Positions 30,524 to 40,053 are shown, counted from the stretch's first letter. The stretch: DNA of 61,081 bases from Flavobacteriales bacterium (GCA_004214015.1 SGZE01000003.1:1-61081), one strand, 5' to 3'. The notes: generated by a model not told the origin, from the sequence alone. Numbers and translations are program-made.

Positions 30524-31637
30524 TTATACTCCAGTTCTAAGTGTATCATCACAAGAAATTATTCCTGGGTCTGAAATGATAGACCTTTATATAGAAAAAT
30601 TAGAAAACAAAAAAATTGCAGTAATAGCAAATAATACTAGTATAGTAAGATCGAAAAATTCTAGTATACATTTAATTGATACTCTAATAAAAAGAGGTAT
30701 TAAAATAAATAAAATATTTAGCCCTGAACATGGTTTTCTTGGTGATAAAGATGATGGTGAAAAGATAGAGAATGGGTATTATAAATCAATAAAAATTTTG
30801 TCTTTATATGGAAAAAATAGAAAAATAAATGATGATGATATTAAGGATATTGATATATTAATATTTGATATACAGGATGTAGGTGTTAGATTTTATACTT
30901 ATTTATCTACTCTTCATTATGCGATGGAATCAGTATCAAGGACAAGTAAAAAATTAATAATTTTAGACAGACCTAACCCCAACTCATTTTATATAGATGG
31001 ACCAATTTTAGATTTAAAAAATAAAAGTTTTATTGGATTACATCCCGTACCAATAGTTTACGGAATGACTATTGGAGAATATGGTAAAATGATTAATGGT
31101 GAAGGTTGGTTGGAGAATGGTTTAAAAGCTGACTTAGAAATTATTAAAATTAAAAATTATAATCATAAATCTAAATATGAACCAAGTTTAAGGCCTTCTC
31201 CAAATCTGCCTAATCTTCAATCAATATATTTATACCCAAGCCTAGCTTTTCTAGAAAAGACAGAAGTAAGTGTTGGGAGGGGAACTAAAACTCAATTTCA
31301 AATATATGGTCATCCAGACTTTGAAGATAAATTTAGCTTTATACCACAATCAAATTTTGGTAGTCAAAACCCAAAATTAAAAGATATTAAATCAAATGGA
31401 GAAGATCTGAGAAATTATAAAACAAAAAATAGAATTGAACTAAAATGGCTTATAAAGTCATACAATCAATTTAAAGATAAAAATAAATTTTTTAGAAGTG
31501 ATTTTGATAAATTAGCAGGGTCATCTAGTCTTAAAAAACAAATTATAGAAGGTGTTAGTGAATCGGAAATTAGAGATTCATGGAAAGATGATATCGAAAT
31601 TTTTAAAAAAATTAGAAAAAAATATTTACTATATTGA
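30462..31637 (+). CDS. DUF1343 family protein (NamZ-type exo-beta-N-acetylmuramidase), secreted
   Basis: FSPEHGFLGDKDDGE, DIQDVGVRFYTYLSTLHYAMES, LDRPNPNS, GLHPVPIVYGMTIGEYGKMINGE, FLEKTEVSVGRGT. Confidence 0.9.
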   Translation: MKKGKFKLNILLKNTLLFILIYTPVLSVSSQEIIPGSEMIDLYIEKLENKKIAVIANNTSIVRSKNSSIHLIDTLIKRGIKINKIFSPEHGFLGDKDDGEKIENGYYKSIKILSLYGKNRKINDDDIKDIDILIFDIQDVGVRFYTYLSTLHYAMESVSRTSKKLIILDRPNPNSFYIDGPILDLKNKSFIGLHPVPIVYGMTIGEYGKMINGEGWLENGLKADLEIIKIKNYNHKSKYEPSLRPSPNLPNLQSIYLYPSLAFLEKTEVSVGRGTKTQFQIYGHPDFEDKFSFIPQSNFGSQNPKLKDIKSNGEDLRNYKTKNRIELKWLIKSYNQFKDKNKFFRSDFDKLAGSSSLKKQIIEGVSESEIRDSWKDDIEIFKKIRKKYLLY

Positions 31638-31643
31638 AATTAT

Positions 31644-32072
31644 ATGACAAAATTATCCCCTTTTCATCTTGCAATCCCAGTAAAGAATTTATCAGAATCT
31701 AAAAAATTTTATCAAAATACTTTAGGGTGTAAACCAGGTAGAGAATCTGATGAATGGGCTGATTATAATTTTTTTGGACATCAATTAGTGATTCATGTAG
31801 ATCCAAATCATCAAGGAAAATCCCATCATAATGAAGTTGATGGTAAATCGGTACCTATTCCCCATTTTGGTGTTGTAATTCCATGGGATGACTTTGATAA
31901 ATTTGCAAATTCTTTGACAGAAAATAAAATTAATTTTATAATAGAACCTTATATAAGGTTTGAAGGACTTCCTGGAGAACAAAAGACAATGTTTTTTTAT
32001 GATAATTCAGGGAATGCTCTGGAATTTAAATCTTTTAAAGATATGAGTATGTTATTTTCAACTAAAATATAA
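31644..32072 (+). CDS. VOC family protein (glyoxalase/dioxygenase superfamily)
   Basis: FHLAIPVKNLSESKKFYQNTLGCKPGR ... PHFGVVIPWDDFDKF ... FFYDNSGNALEFKSF, with H, H, E metal-ligand pattern. Confidence 0.9.
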   Translation: MTKLSPFHLAIPVKNLSESKKFYQNTLGCKPGRESDEWADYNFFGHQLVIHVDPNHQGKSHHNEVDGKSVPIPHFGVVIPWDDFDKFANSLTENKINFIIEPYIRFEGLPGEQKTMFFYDNSGNALEFKSFKDMSMLFSTKI

Positions 32073-32074
32073 TT

Positions 32075-32944
32075 ATGTTAAAAATTGGATCTAAAATTTT
32101 TGATGGAATATTTTCAGAAGTAAACAGAAAAAAAATTGAAGGCTTTACAATTTGGTCTGCTACAGTCGGGTTCATTTTCCACTTATCTCTGGTATTACTT
32201 AACAATTATTCTATAATTAATATTGGAAACGAAAGTTTATTACTAACGAACCCAATATCTGCAATTTATACTCCTTTCTCAATAATATTATATTATGAGA
32301 TTTTCTTGTTAATATTTTATTTACCAAGATCATTTACAACTTCTATCTTAAAGCAGTTTGAGATTATTTCTCTAATAATTATAAGAAGAATTTTTTATGA
32401 TATTCCTAAGCTTAATTTAGACTCAAATGATTGGTTTCAGAACCCAGATAATCTTCAGATTACTTATGATCTCATTTCAATTCTAATACTTTTCTTCTTA
32501 ATATATTTATTCAATTTTGTAAAATCTAAAATAGAGAATAAGAAAGGAATTAAAAATATTGACAGATTTATAGATTCCAAAAAAATCATAAGTGTAATAT
32601 TAATACCAGTTATGATAATCCTCTTTATTATAGGGCTATATAACTTGTATTCTATTGGTATGAGTTCAAATTTTGCAAGTTCTTTCTATTATGTTAATGA
32701 AGTATTTTACAATACATTTTTCTCAATATTAATAATTGCTGATGTATTTATATTACTACTATCTTTCTTATATACAGAGAGATATAGTCAAATTATGAGA
32801 AATACAGGCTTTATAATATGTACAATACTTATCAGACTATCCTTCTCCTCGTCAGGACTTACTAATTTACTATTAATAATATCTAGTGTACTTTTTGGGC
32901 TTCTTATTTTGAAGATTTATAGTTTAATGAATAAAATAGAATAG
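32075..32944 (+). CDS. Hypothetical polytopic membrane protein (289 aa)
   Basis: Continuous ORF with about 7-8 hydrophobic segments; 2 nt after the VOC stop; family not recognised. Confidence 0.7.
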   Translation: MLKIGSKIFDGIFSEVNRKKIEGFTIWSATVGFIFHLSLVLLNNYSIINIGNESLLLTNPISAIYTPFSIILYYEIFLLIFYLPRSFTTSILKQFEIISLIIIRRIFYDIPKLNLDSNDWFQNPDNLQITYDLISILILFFLIYLFNFVKSKIENKKGIKNIDRFIDSKKIISVILIPVMIILFIIGLYNLYSIGMSSNFASSFYYVNEVFYNTFFSILIIADVFILLLSFLYTERYSQIMRNTGFIICTILIRLSFSSSGLTNLLLIISSVLFGLLILKIYSLMNKIE

Positions 32945-33820
32945 TTAATCAGAAAGGGAACAAGCCTTCAAAGTGTTTTTTAAAAGCATTGCAATAGTCA
33001 TTGGGCCAACACCTCCAGGAACAGGAGTAATGAAACCTACCCTGCTAGATACACTATTAAAATCTACATCACCAGCGATTCTGTATCCCTTGTGTGATGA
33101 AGAATCATCTACCCTAGTTATTCCTACATCAATAATTGTTGAACCCTTTTTGACCATATCACCCTTGATGAATTCAGGTTTACCAATTGCAGAAATAATT
33201 AAATCAGACTCTAGACATAATTCTTCTAAATTACTTGTCCTGCTGTGAGCAACAGTTACTGTTGCGTTTCCAAAAATTTTATTTTGACTAAGTAGAATAC
33301 TTATAGGTCTCCCCACTATTTGACTTCTTCCTATTACAAGACATTTTTTCCCTGCAGTTTGAATTTTAGATCTTTCAATTAACTCAATAATACCAGCTGG
33401 AGTAGCAGGTAAGAATGTATCGATTCCAAGAGCCATTTTTCCGTAATTAATAGGATGAAAGCCATCAACATCTTTATAAGGGTCCACTTGACTTAAAATT
33501 TTTTCTTGATTTATGTCTTTAGGCAAAGGAAGCTGAACTATAAAACCATCAATATCATCATTATTATTAATCTTTTGAATCTCATCGATAAGATCATTTT
33601 CTGAAATGGAATCACTATACTTGAAAAGCGAAGATTTGAAACCTACTCTTTCACAAGCCTTTATTTTACTATTAACATAAGTTTTACTTGGACCATCATT
33701 TCCAACTAAAATTGCAGCTAAATGAGGAATCTTTAAATTATTTTTTACCCTATTGTCAACAGATGATTTAATTTCATCTAAGACTTCAATAGAAACTTTT
33801 TTTCCATCTATAATTTTCAT
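32945..33820 (-). CDS. folD: Bifunctional methylenetetrahydrofolate dehydrogenase/cyclohydrolase
   Basis: YVNSKIKACERVG, GFIVQLPLP, KDVDGFHPINYG, VIGRSQIVGRPIS, ITPVPGGVGPMTIAMLLKNT. Confidence 0.95.
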   Translation of the reverse strand: MKIIDGKKVSIEVLDEIKSSVDNRVKNNLKIPHLAAILVGNDGPSKTYVNSKIKACERVGFKSSLFKYSDSISENDLIDEIQKINNNDDIDGFIVQLPLPKDINQEKILSQVDPYKDVDGFHPINYGKMALGIDTFLPATPAGIIELIERSKIQTAGKKCLVIGRSQIVGRPISILLSQNKIFGNATVTVAHSRTSNLEELCLESDLIISAIGKPEFIKGDMVKKGSTIIDVGITRVDDSSSHKGYRIAGDVDFNSVSSRVGFITPVPGGVGPMTIAMLLKNTLKACSLSD

Positions 33821-33833
33821 AGGATATTTTTTT

Positions 33834-33841
33834 CAAATATA
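33834..33841 (-). promoter_or_regulatory. Putative -7 element TATATTTG for folD
   Basis: Matches TAnnTTTG, 13 nt before the folD ATG. Confidence 0.45.
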
Positions 33842-33859
33842 CATATTGCATTAATTAAT

Positions 33860-34744
33860 CTATTTTTTATGACTATACATTTTTTCAATAACTAAGACAT
33901 GTGGAAATGTAATAGCAGCAAGAAAAGTAAAAATAATTTGTAATAAATTAACTTTTTGTAGATCAACAAAAAAATAGAATATCAATAAAAAAGTTAAAGC
34001 AAGAATGAAATAAGGCATTGAACTTCTAATATATTTCTTAATACTTGTAGGTTTATCATCGTTATAAATAAACTTGACTTGATCTTTTATAGACAACAGA
34101 CTATGGAAAAAAATAAAATAAATAGCAAAACCATAAATTAAAGTAGAATTTAATGTAAGTATAAATAATAATACAAAGAATGAAATTTCATTTATAAAAT
34201 GATTTCTTAAGATTTTATTATAGGCCAATATAAAACAATACACAATTGAAACTAAAAATAATGATAAAGCTAAATATGAATAATTAAGAGATGAAATATA
34301 GAATGATGCTAAAACTTCATTAACTGCTACTAGATTATTCATGAAAATTATAATAAAGAAAGCTAATCCATGAGATATAATTAGAGATAATTTTATTTTG
34401 GAACTAAGATTAGTTCCTGCAAGATTTACTTCCCAGTGTTGTTCACCAAAATGATATACAGAAACAGCTATAAATGCTAATAAAGCAAGTGATGGAATAA
34501 TATAAAAAAGGGCAAAACCAATAATTACAATCATTAAATAATAGAAAAATAATAAAATATGATTCTTATTAGATTCTTTAGTTGAATATCTGTTAATTAT
34601 TAACAGGTCATTAGCTCCATGAATAACACCTATCGATAAAATTAATATAAAACCCAATATATTTTCATAAACATCTGAAATAAAATAACTTACGACTAAA
34701 GAAGTTAAAATTATTGATATTCTAGATTTGATAATTTTATTCAT
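33860..34744 (-). CDS. blh: Brp/Blh-like beta-carotene 15,15'-dioxygenase (retinal synthesis)
   Basis: 294 aa polytopic protein with IGVIHGANDLLI, VYHFGEQHWEV, YFIFFHSLLSIKDQ, TFPHVLVIEKMY, resembling Brp/Blh motifs (HGxxD, HFGxxD, FxHSxxH, PHxxL); divergent from proteorhodopsin. Confidence 0.8.
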   Translation of the reverse strand: MNKIIKSRISIILTSLVVSYFISDVYENILGFILILSIGVIHGANDLLIINRYSTKESNKNHILLFFYYLMIVIIGFALFYIIPSLALLAFIAVSVYHFGEQHWEVNLAGTNLSSKIKLSLIISHGLAFFIIIFMNNLVAVNEVLASFYISSLNYSYLALSLFLVSIVYCFILAYNKILRNHFINEISFFVLLFILTLNSTLIYGFAIYFIFFHSLLSIKDQVKFIYNDDKPTSIKKYIRSSMPYFILALTFLLIFYFFVDLQKVNLLQIIFTFLAAITFPHVLVIEKMYSHKK

Positions 34745-34786
34745 AAATCTTTGAATTATTGTTAAAAAAAGATAAGATTTTTTTTC

Positions 34787-34813
34787 AAATAACCTTTTTT
34801 TTAATGGTTATTT
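34787..34813. repeat. Inverted repeat AAATAACC-N11-GGTTATTT in the blh/PR intergenic region
   Basis: Arms 34787-34794 and 34806-34813, perfectly complementary 8 bp. Confidence 0.7.
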
Positions 34814-34852
34814 TATTTAATTTACTTTTCATAAACAATAATTAATTTAATT

Positions 34853-35569
34853 ATGGAAAATTTATTAAGTATTTTACCAGTTTTAGCAACTGATTTAAGC
34901 TTGACAGATTTCACTTTTTGGATTGGTTTTGCAGCAATGTTTGCAGCAACACTTTTCTTCTTCAGTGCTATGAATTTAGTTGCTGATAAGTGGAAAACTT
35001 CAATGCTAGTTTCAGCTCTAATTACTGCTATTGCAGCTCTTCATTATTATTATATGAGAAATGCTGCTATGGAAGGTGATATAACAACTGCCTACAGATA
35101 CGTAGATTGGATCCTTACTGTACCGCTAATGTGTGTAGAGTTTTATCTAATATTAAAACCATCAGGTGCTACAAAAAGTCTGTTATGGAAGTTAATTCTT
35201 CTTTCAGTCATAATGCTTGTTACTGGATACTTCGGTGAAGCAGGTATAATGGGACTAGACGCTCAGTTATGGGGTCTTGCTTCAGGTTTAGCATATTTTG
35301 CTATTGTTGCTGAAGTTAAGTTTGGTGGCGCATCAAAACTTGCTAAATCAGCAGGAGGAAATGTTGAAAGCGCACATAAAATGTTATGTAATTTCGTACT
35401 TATAGGTTGGGCTATTTATCCAATAGGATATATGGCTGGTACTGATGGATGGTATAGTGGTATCTTTAGTGGCCTTGCTGGTCAAATGGATGTTATCTAT
35501 AACGTTGGTGATGCAGTTAACAAAATCGGTTTCGGTCTTGTTGTTTACAACCTTGCTGTATCTAAGTAA
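34853..35569 (+). CDS. Proteorhodopsin (light-driven proton pump, predicted green-tuned)
   Basis: 238 aa, 7 TM; RYVDWILTVPLMCVEFYLIL (D85/T89/E96 = DTE, M93 at tuning site), H64, Schiff-base lysine K224 in GDAVNKIGFG. Confidence 0.97.
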   Translation: MENLLSILPVLATDLSLTDFTFWIGFAAMFAATLFFFSAMNLVADKWKTSMLVSALITAIAALHYYYMRNAAMEGDITTAYRYVDWILTVPLMCVEFYLILKPSGATKSLLWKLILLSVIMLVTGYFGEAGIMGLDAQLWGLASGLAYFAIVAEVKFGGASKLAKSAGGNVESAHKMLCNFVLIGWAIYPIGYMAGTDGWYSGIFSGLAGQMDVIYNVGDAVNKIGFGLVVYNLAVSK

Positions 35570-35587
35570 TTTATATACACACAATTT

Positions 35588-35617
35588 AAAAAGTCACCTT
35601 CGGGTGACTTTTTTTTT
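35588..35617. terminator. Rho-independent terminator, potentially bidirectional, between proteorhodopsin and argS
   Basis: AAGTCACC (35591-35598) TTCG GGTGACTT (35603-35610) then T7, preceded by an A-tract. Confidence 0.9.
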
Positions 35618-37388
35618 ACATTCTATTTGGCAAATCAATCCCCAAAAGATCACAAGCAGATTCAATTACATGACTTGTCTTTTGTGAAATAACTAAACGA
35701 ACCGAAGTTGATTCTTTGGTTTCTGAGTTTAGTATATGATGATTCTGATAAAGTGAATTATAATTTCTAACTAAATCATATAGATAATTTGCAATAAGTG
35801 CAGGTGAAAGTTCATTATATGAAGCAATAATTACTGAAGGATATTCATAAATAGTTTTAATAACTTCTTTTTCTTTATCATTAAGCTTATAACTTTTATC
35901 GATTTGAATATCTTTATTTACTTTTTTTAATATTGATTGAATTCTTACATAAGCATACTGAATAAATGGACCAGTATTCCCACTTAAATCAATTGATTCT
36001 TCAGGATTAAATAAAATATTCTTCTTTGGATCAACCTTTAAAATATAATATTTAAGAGCACCCAATGCTATCTTTTTGTATTCATCAAAATCCAAAGTTT
36101 CATTGTTTGATTTATACTTATCTAAACTCTCACTAGTATGTTTAACACTATCAATTAAATCATAAATTAAATCATCTGCATCAACAACAGTACCTTCTCG
36201 ACTTTTCATTTTTCCTGAAGGTAAATCTACCATTCCATAACTTAAATGAAATAAATTGTCAGCCCAATCATATCCCAATTTATTTAATATTTTAAAAAGC
36301 ACTTTAAAATGATAGTCTTGTTCATTACCAACTGTATATATCATTCCTTTAACATTAGAATTGTCAGCAATTCTTTGGACTGCTGTTCCTAAATCTTGAG
36401 TCATATATACAGATGTTCCATCAGATCTTAATAGAAGTTTTTCATCAAGACCTTCATTGTCGAGATTTATCCAAACTGAAGAATCTTCTCTTTCATACAA
36501 CACGCCTTTTTTAAGACCCTCTTCCATAATATTCTTTCCTAAAAGATAAGTCTCGCTTTCGTAATAATTTTTATCAAAAGATACTCCCAATAAACTGTAT
36601 GTTTTATCAAAACCATCATAAACCCAATCATTCATCATTTTCCAAATCTGTCTGGTTTCTTTATTATTTTTTTCCCAATTCATTAACTCCTTTTTAGCAG
36701 CTTTCATTATCTCGGTGTTTTCAGAGGCAACATCCTTATCCATTCCAGATTCAATTAGTTGTCTCATTTGATCTTTATGAACTTTATCAAACATTATATA
36801 ATAATCACCAACAAATTTATCTCCTTTAGTATTTTCTGATTCAGGTGTAGCTCCTTCTGCAAATTGTTTCCATGCAACCATAGATTTGCATATATGAATA
36901 CCACGGTCATTAATTATTTGAACCTTTTGCACTTTCTTACCATTAGCTTCTAGAATTTTAGATATAGAATAACCTAATAGATTATTTCTTATGTGTCCTA
37001 AGTGTAAAGGTTTATTTGTATTAGGAGATGAGAACTCTACAATATAAGTATCGTTAGTATTCTCAACTTTTCCAAAACTCAAATCATCTTTAATTATGTC
37101 TATAAAATCTAGATAATATGCGTCAGAAACTGTAAGATTTAAAAAACCACCTACTATATTAAAATCAATAAGATAAATTGAATCTTTAATTAAATGCTCA
37201 CCAAGCAATTTACCTATTCCTGAAACTTGATCTTTATTTATTAACTTAAAGAAAGGAAAAAGAACTATGGTAATATCGCCATCAAAGTCTTTTTTAGTAT
37301 TTTGGATTTCAATTTTTTCAACTTTAATATCATAATTTTTAATTAAAAAATTAGAAGTTAAGTTTGAAATCTCTGATTTGATTTCCAT
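35616..37388 (-). CDS. argS: Arginine--tRNA ligase
   Basis: VEFSSPNTNKPLHLGHIRNNLLG, SREGTVVDADDLI, C-terminal DALR-like end. Confidence 0.95.
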   Translation of the reverse strand: MEIKSEISNLTSNFLIKNYDIKVEKIEIQNTKKDFDGDITIVLFPFFKLINKDQVSGIGKLLGEHLIKDSIYLIDFNIVGGFLNLTVSDAYYLDFIDIIKDDLSFGKVENTNDTYIVEFSSPNTNKPLHLGHIRNNLLGYSISKILEANGKKVQKVQIINDRGIHICKSMVAWKQFAEGATPESENTKGDKFVGDYYIMFDKVHKDQMRQLIESGMDKDVASENTEIMKAAKKELMNWEKNNKETRQIWKMMNDWVYDGFDKTYSLLGVSFDKNYYESETYLLGKNIMEEGLKKGVLYEREDSSVWINLDNEGLDEKLLLRSDGTSVYMTQDLGTAVQRIADNSNVKGMIYTVGNEQDYHFKVLFKILNKLGYDWADNLFHLSYGMVDLPSGKMKSREGTVVDADDLIYDLIDSVKHTSESLDKYKSNNETLDFDEYKKIALGALKYYILKVDPKKNILFNPEESIDLSGNTGPFIQYAYVRIQSILKKVNKDIQIDKSYKLNDKEKEVIKTIYEYPSVIIASYNELSPALIANYLYDLVRNYNSLYQNHHILNSETKESTSVRLVISQKTSHVIESACDLLGIDLPNRM

Positions 37389-37396
37389 CTATTGTT

Positions 37397-38692
37397 TTAT
37401 GAAATTGTTCTATGAGTTGGTCCATTGTAAATTTGTCTTGGTCTACCAATAGGATTATTAGAATCTCTCATTTCTTTCCACTGAGCAATCCATCCCGGTA
37501 TTCTTCCTAAAGCAAACATTACAGTAAACATATCTGTAGGAATACCTAGGGCTCGATATATAATACCTGAATAGAAATCAACATTAGGGTATAATTTTTT
37601 TTGTATAAAGTATTCATCATTTAAAGCCTTTTCTTCAATTGATTTAGCAATATCTAGTATAGGATCTTCAATACCCAAATCATTTAAAACTTGATCAGCT
37701 GCTTTCTTAATAATTTTCGCTCTTGGATCAAAGTTCTTATAAACTCTATGACCAAAACCCATTAATCTGAAAGGGTCTGACTTATCTTTAGCTTTATTTA
37801 AATATTTATCAATATCTGAATTATCATTTTTTATAAGCTCAAGCATCTCAATTACAGCCTGATTTGCACCTCCATGAAGTCTTCCCCATAACGCAGATAT
37901 TCCAGCTGAAATAGATGCATATAAGCCAGCATATGACGATCCAACTATTCTTACAGTTGAAGTAGAGCAGTTTTGTTCATGATCAGCGTGAAGTATTAAA
38001 AGAGTGTTCAGTGCATTAACTATAATATCATTTTGAACATACTCTTGATTAGGTTTAGCAAACATCATGTATGCAATATTTTCTGTATACGAAAGATTGT
38101 TATTACTATAATTTAAAGGTAAACCTTTAATTTTTCTAAGTGTCCAAGATGACATAATTGGGAACTTTGCAAGTAGACGAACTGTGGATAAATACATTTT
38201 ATCATCTGCAGAAACACCTTCTTTGTCATTTAGAGAAATTTTTGTTTCGTTTTGAGGGTTAAATGCTATTAGAGCTGATGTCAAAGAAGATAAAACACCC
38301 ATTGGATGAGCAGATTTTGGAAAACTCTTAAAAATTTGTTTTAAATCTTCATCAACAAGTGATTCTTCTCTTATATCATTTTGAAATTTTTTAATTTGGT
38401 CTTTAGAAGGTAAATCTCCAAAGATTAAAAGATAAGTTACCTCTAAAAAAGATTTCTTTTGACACAATTCTTCAACTGAATAACCTCTATATCTTAGAAT
38501 ACCATTTTCACCGTCAAGGTAAGTTATATTACTAATACAGTGACCAGTATTCTTATATCCAGGATCATAAGTAATTAGTCCAACCTCAGATCTCAAATTC
38601 TTGATATCGATAGCCTCTTCATTCTCTGAGCCAGTTAATACAGGAAAGGTGAAAGACTTACCATTAAATTCAATTTTTGCAGACTTATCCAT
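37397..38692 (-). CDS. gltA: Citrate synthase
   Basis: GILRYRGYSVEEL, HADHEQNCSTSTVRIVGSS, GPLHGGANQAV-like (GRLHGGANQAVIEML), MGFGHRVYKNFDPRA. Confidence 0.95.
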   Translation of the reverse strand: MDKSAKIEFNGKSFTFPVLTGSENEEAIDIKNLRSEVGLITYDPGYKNTGHCISNITYLDGENGILRYRGYSVEELCQKKSFLEVTYLLIFGDLPSKDQIKKFQNDIREESLVDEDLKQIFKSFPKSAHPMGVLSSLTSALIAFNPQNETKISLNDKEGVSADDKMYLSTVRLLAKFPIMSSWTLRKIKGLPLNYSNNNLSYTENIAYMMFAKPNQEYVQNDIIVNALNTLLILHADHEQNCSTSTVRIVGSSYAGLYASISAGISALWGRLHGGANQAVIEMLELIKNDNSDIDKYLNKAKDKSDPFRLMGFGHRVYKNFDPRAKIIKKAADQVLNDLGIEDPILDIAKSIEEKALNDEYFIQKKLYPNVDFYSGIIYRALGIPTDMFTVMFALGRIPGWIAQWKEMRDSNNPIGRPRQIYNGPTHRTIS

Positions 38693-38708
38693 TAATAAAG
38701 TGTTTATG

Positions 38709-38716
38709 CAAATTTA
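38709..38716 (-). promoter_or_regulatory. Putative -7 element TAAATTTG for gltA
   Basis: Matches TAnnTTTG, 16 nt before the ATG. Confidence 0.5.
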
Positions 38717-38759
38717 GATTACCTGTAGTTAAGAAAAAAATTAAATAAAATTAATATTT

Positions 38760-40052
38760 CTAAAGGTTCAAATTAAAAGCACTTTTTCCTAGATATTTAG
38801 ATTTATCTGCTAACTCTTCTTCAATTCTAAGTAATTGATTGTACTTTGACATTCTATCACTTCTTGACATTGAACCTGTTTTTATTTGACCTGTGTTAAA
38901 TGCAACACATAAATCTGATATTGTAGAATCTTCAGTTTCTCCAGATCTATGTGAAATAACTGAAGTGAAATTGTTTTCTGCAGCGAGGTTTATTGCTGAA
39001 ATTGTTTCTGTCAATGATCCAACTTGATTAAACTTAATCAAAATGGAATTACCAATCTTTTCATTAATCCCTTTTGATAATCTTGAAATATCAGTTACAA
39101 AAAGATCATCACCAACTAATTGAACCTTATCTCCTATTCTATCTGTTAACAACTTCCAACCTTCCCAATCATCTTCATCCATTCCATCTTCAATAGAAAT
39201 AATTGGGTATTTTTCACAAAGTTCAACTAAAAAATCAACTTGTTGAGCAGAAGTTAATCGAGTAGAATTATTCTTTTCAAAAATTGAGTAATCATAAAGA
39301 TTGTCTTTATAAAACTCAGACGCAGCACAATCTAAAGCAATCATAACATCTTTATTCATTTGATATCCTGCTTTTTCTACCGCTTTAATTATAGTATTAA
39401 TAGCATCTTCTGTACCATCTAAATCTGGAGCAAAACCTCCCTCATCACCAACAGCTGTTGAAAGTCCTCTTGATTTGAGTATTGATTTTAAGTTATGAAA
39501 CACCTCGTTACCAATTTGAAGGGCATGGGTAAAGCTTGATGCTCCAACTGGAACAATCATAAATTCCTGAAAAGAAATTGGAGAATCAGAATGACTACCA
39601 CCATTTATAATGTTCATAAGAGGAACGGGAAGAACATTAGAGTTTTCATTTCCTAGATATTTAAAAAGTGAAATATTTTTTTCTTTTGCAGCAGCCTTGG
39701 AAACAGCTAATGATACTGATAAAATAGCATTAGCGCCGAGCTTAGATTTATTGGGAGTATTATCTAGATTAATCATTTTTGAATCAATTTTGGATTGTTC
39801 AAAAACTGATAAACCTTCTAGTTCTTTAAAAATAATATCATTAACATTTTTAACAGCTTCAAAAACTGATTTACCCATATAAGTATTTAATCCATCTCTA
39901 AGTTCAACAGCTTCATGTTGACCTGTTGATGCTCCTGATGGAACTGCAGCCCTACCCATAATTCCATTTGTTGTTATCACATCAGTTTCAACCGTAGGAT
40001 TTCCTCTTGAATCAAATATTTGTCTAGCAACAATAGTTTTAATTTTAGTCAT
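38760..40052 (-). CDS. eno: Enolase (start revised to the internal ATG; the track ORF adds 44 non-homologous residues)
   Basis: [25 protein letters not shown]..., [17 protein letters not shown]; the upstream 44 aa overlap carA. Confidence 0.95.
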   Translation of the reverse strand: MTKIKTIVARQIFDSRGNPTVETDVITTNGIMGRAAVPSGASTGQHEAVELRDGLNTYMGKSVFEAVKNVNDIIFKELEGLSVFEQSKIDSKMINLDNTPNKSKLGANAILSVSLAVSKAAAKEKNISLFKYLGNENSNVLPVPLMNIINGGSHSDSPISFQEFMIVPVGASSFTHALQIGNEVFHNLKSILKSRGLSTAVGDEGGFAPDLDGTEDAINTIIKAVEKAGYQMNKDVMIALDCAASEFYKDNLYDYSIFEKNNSTRLTSAQQVDFLVELCEKYPIISIEDGMDEDDWEGWKLLTDRIGDKVQLVGDDLFVTDISRLSKGINEKIGNSILIKFNQVGSLTETISAINLAAENNFTSVISHRSGETEDSTISDLCVAFNTGQIKTGSMSRSDRMSKYNQLLRIEEELADKSKYLGKSAFNLNL

Positions 40053-40053
40053 A

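Noticed and set aside
35445-35687. Plus-strand 80-aa ORF overlapping the PR 3' end
   Set aside because: Runs through the terminator hairpin and antisense to argS; not credible as a gene.
39610-39882. Plus-strand 90-aa ORF inside eno
   Set aside because: Antisense of enolase.
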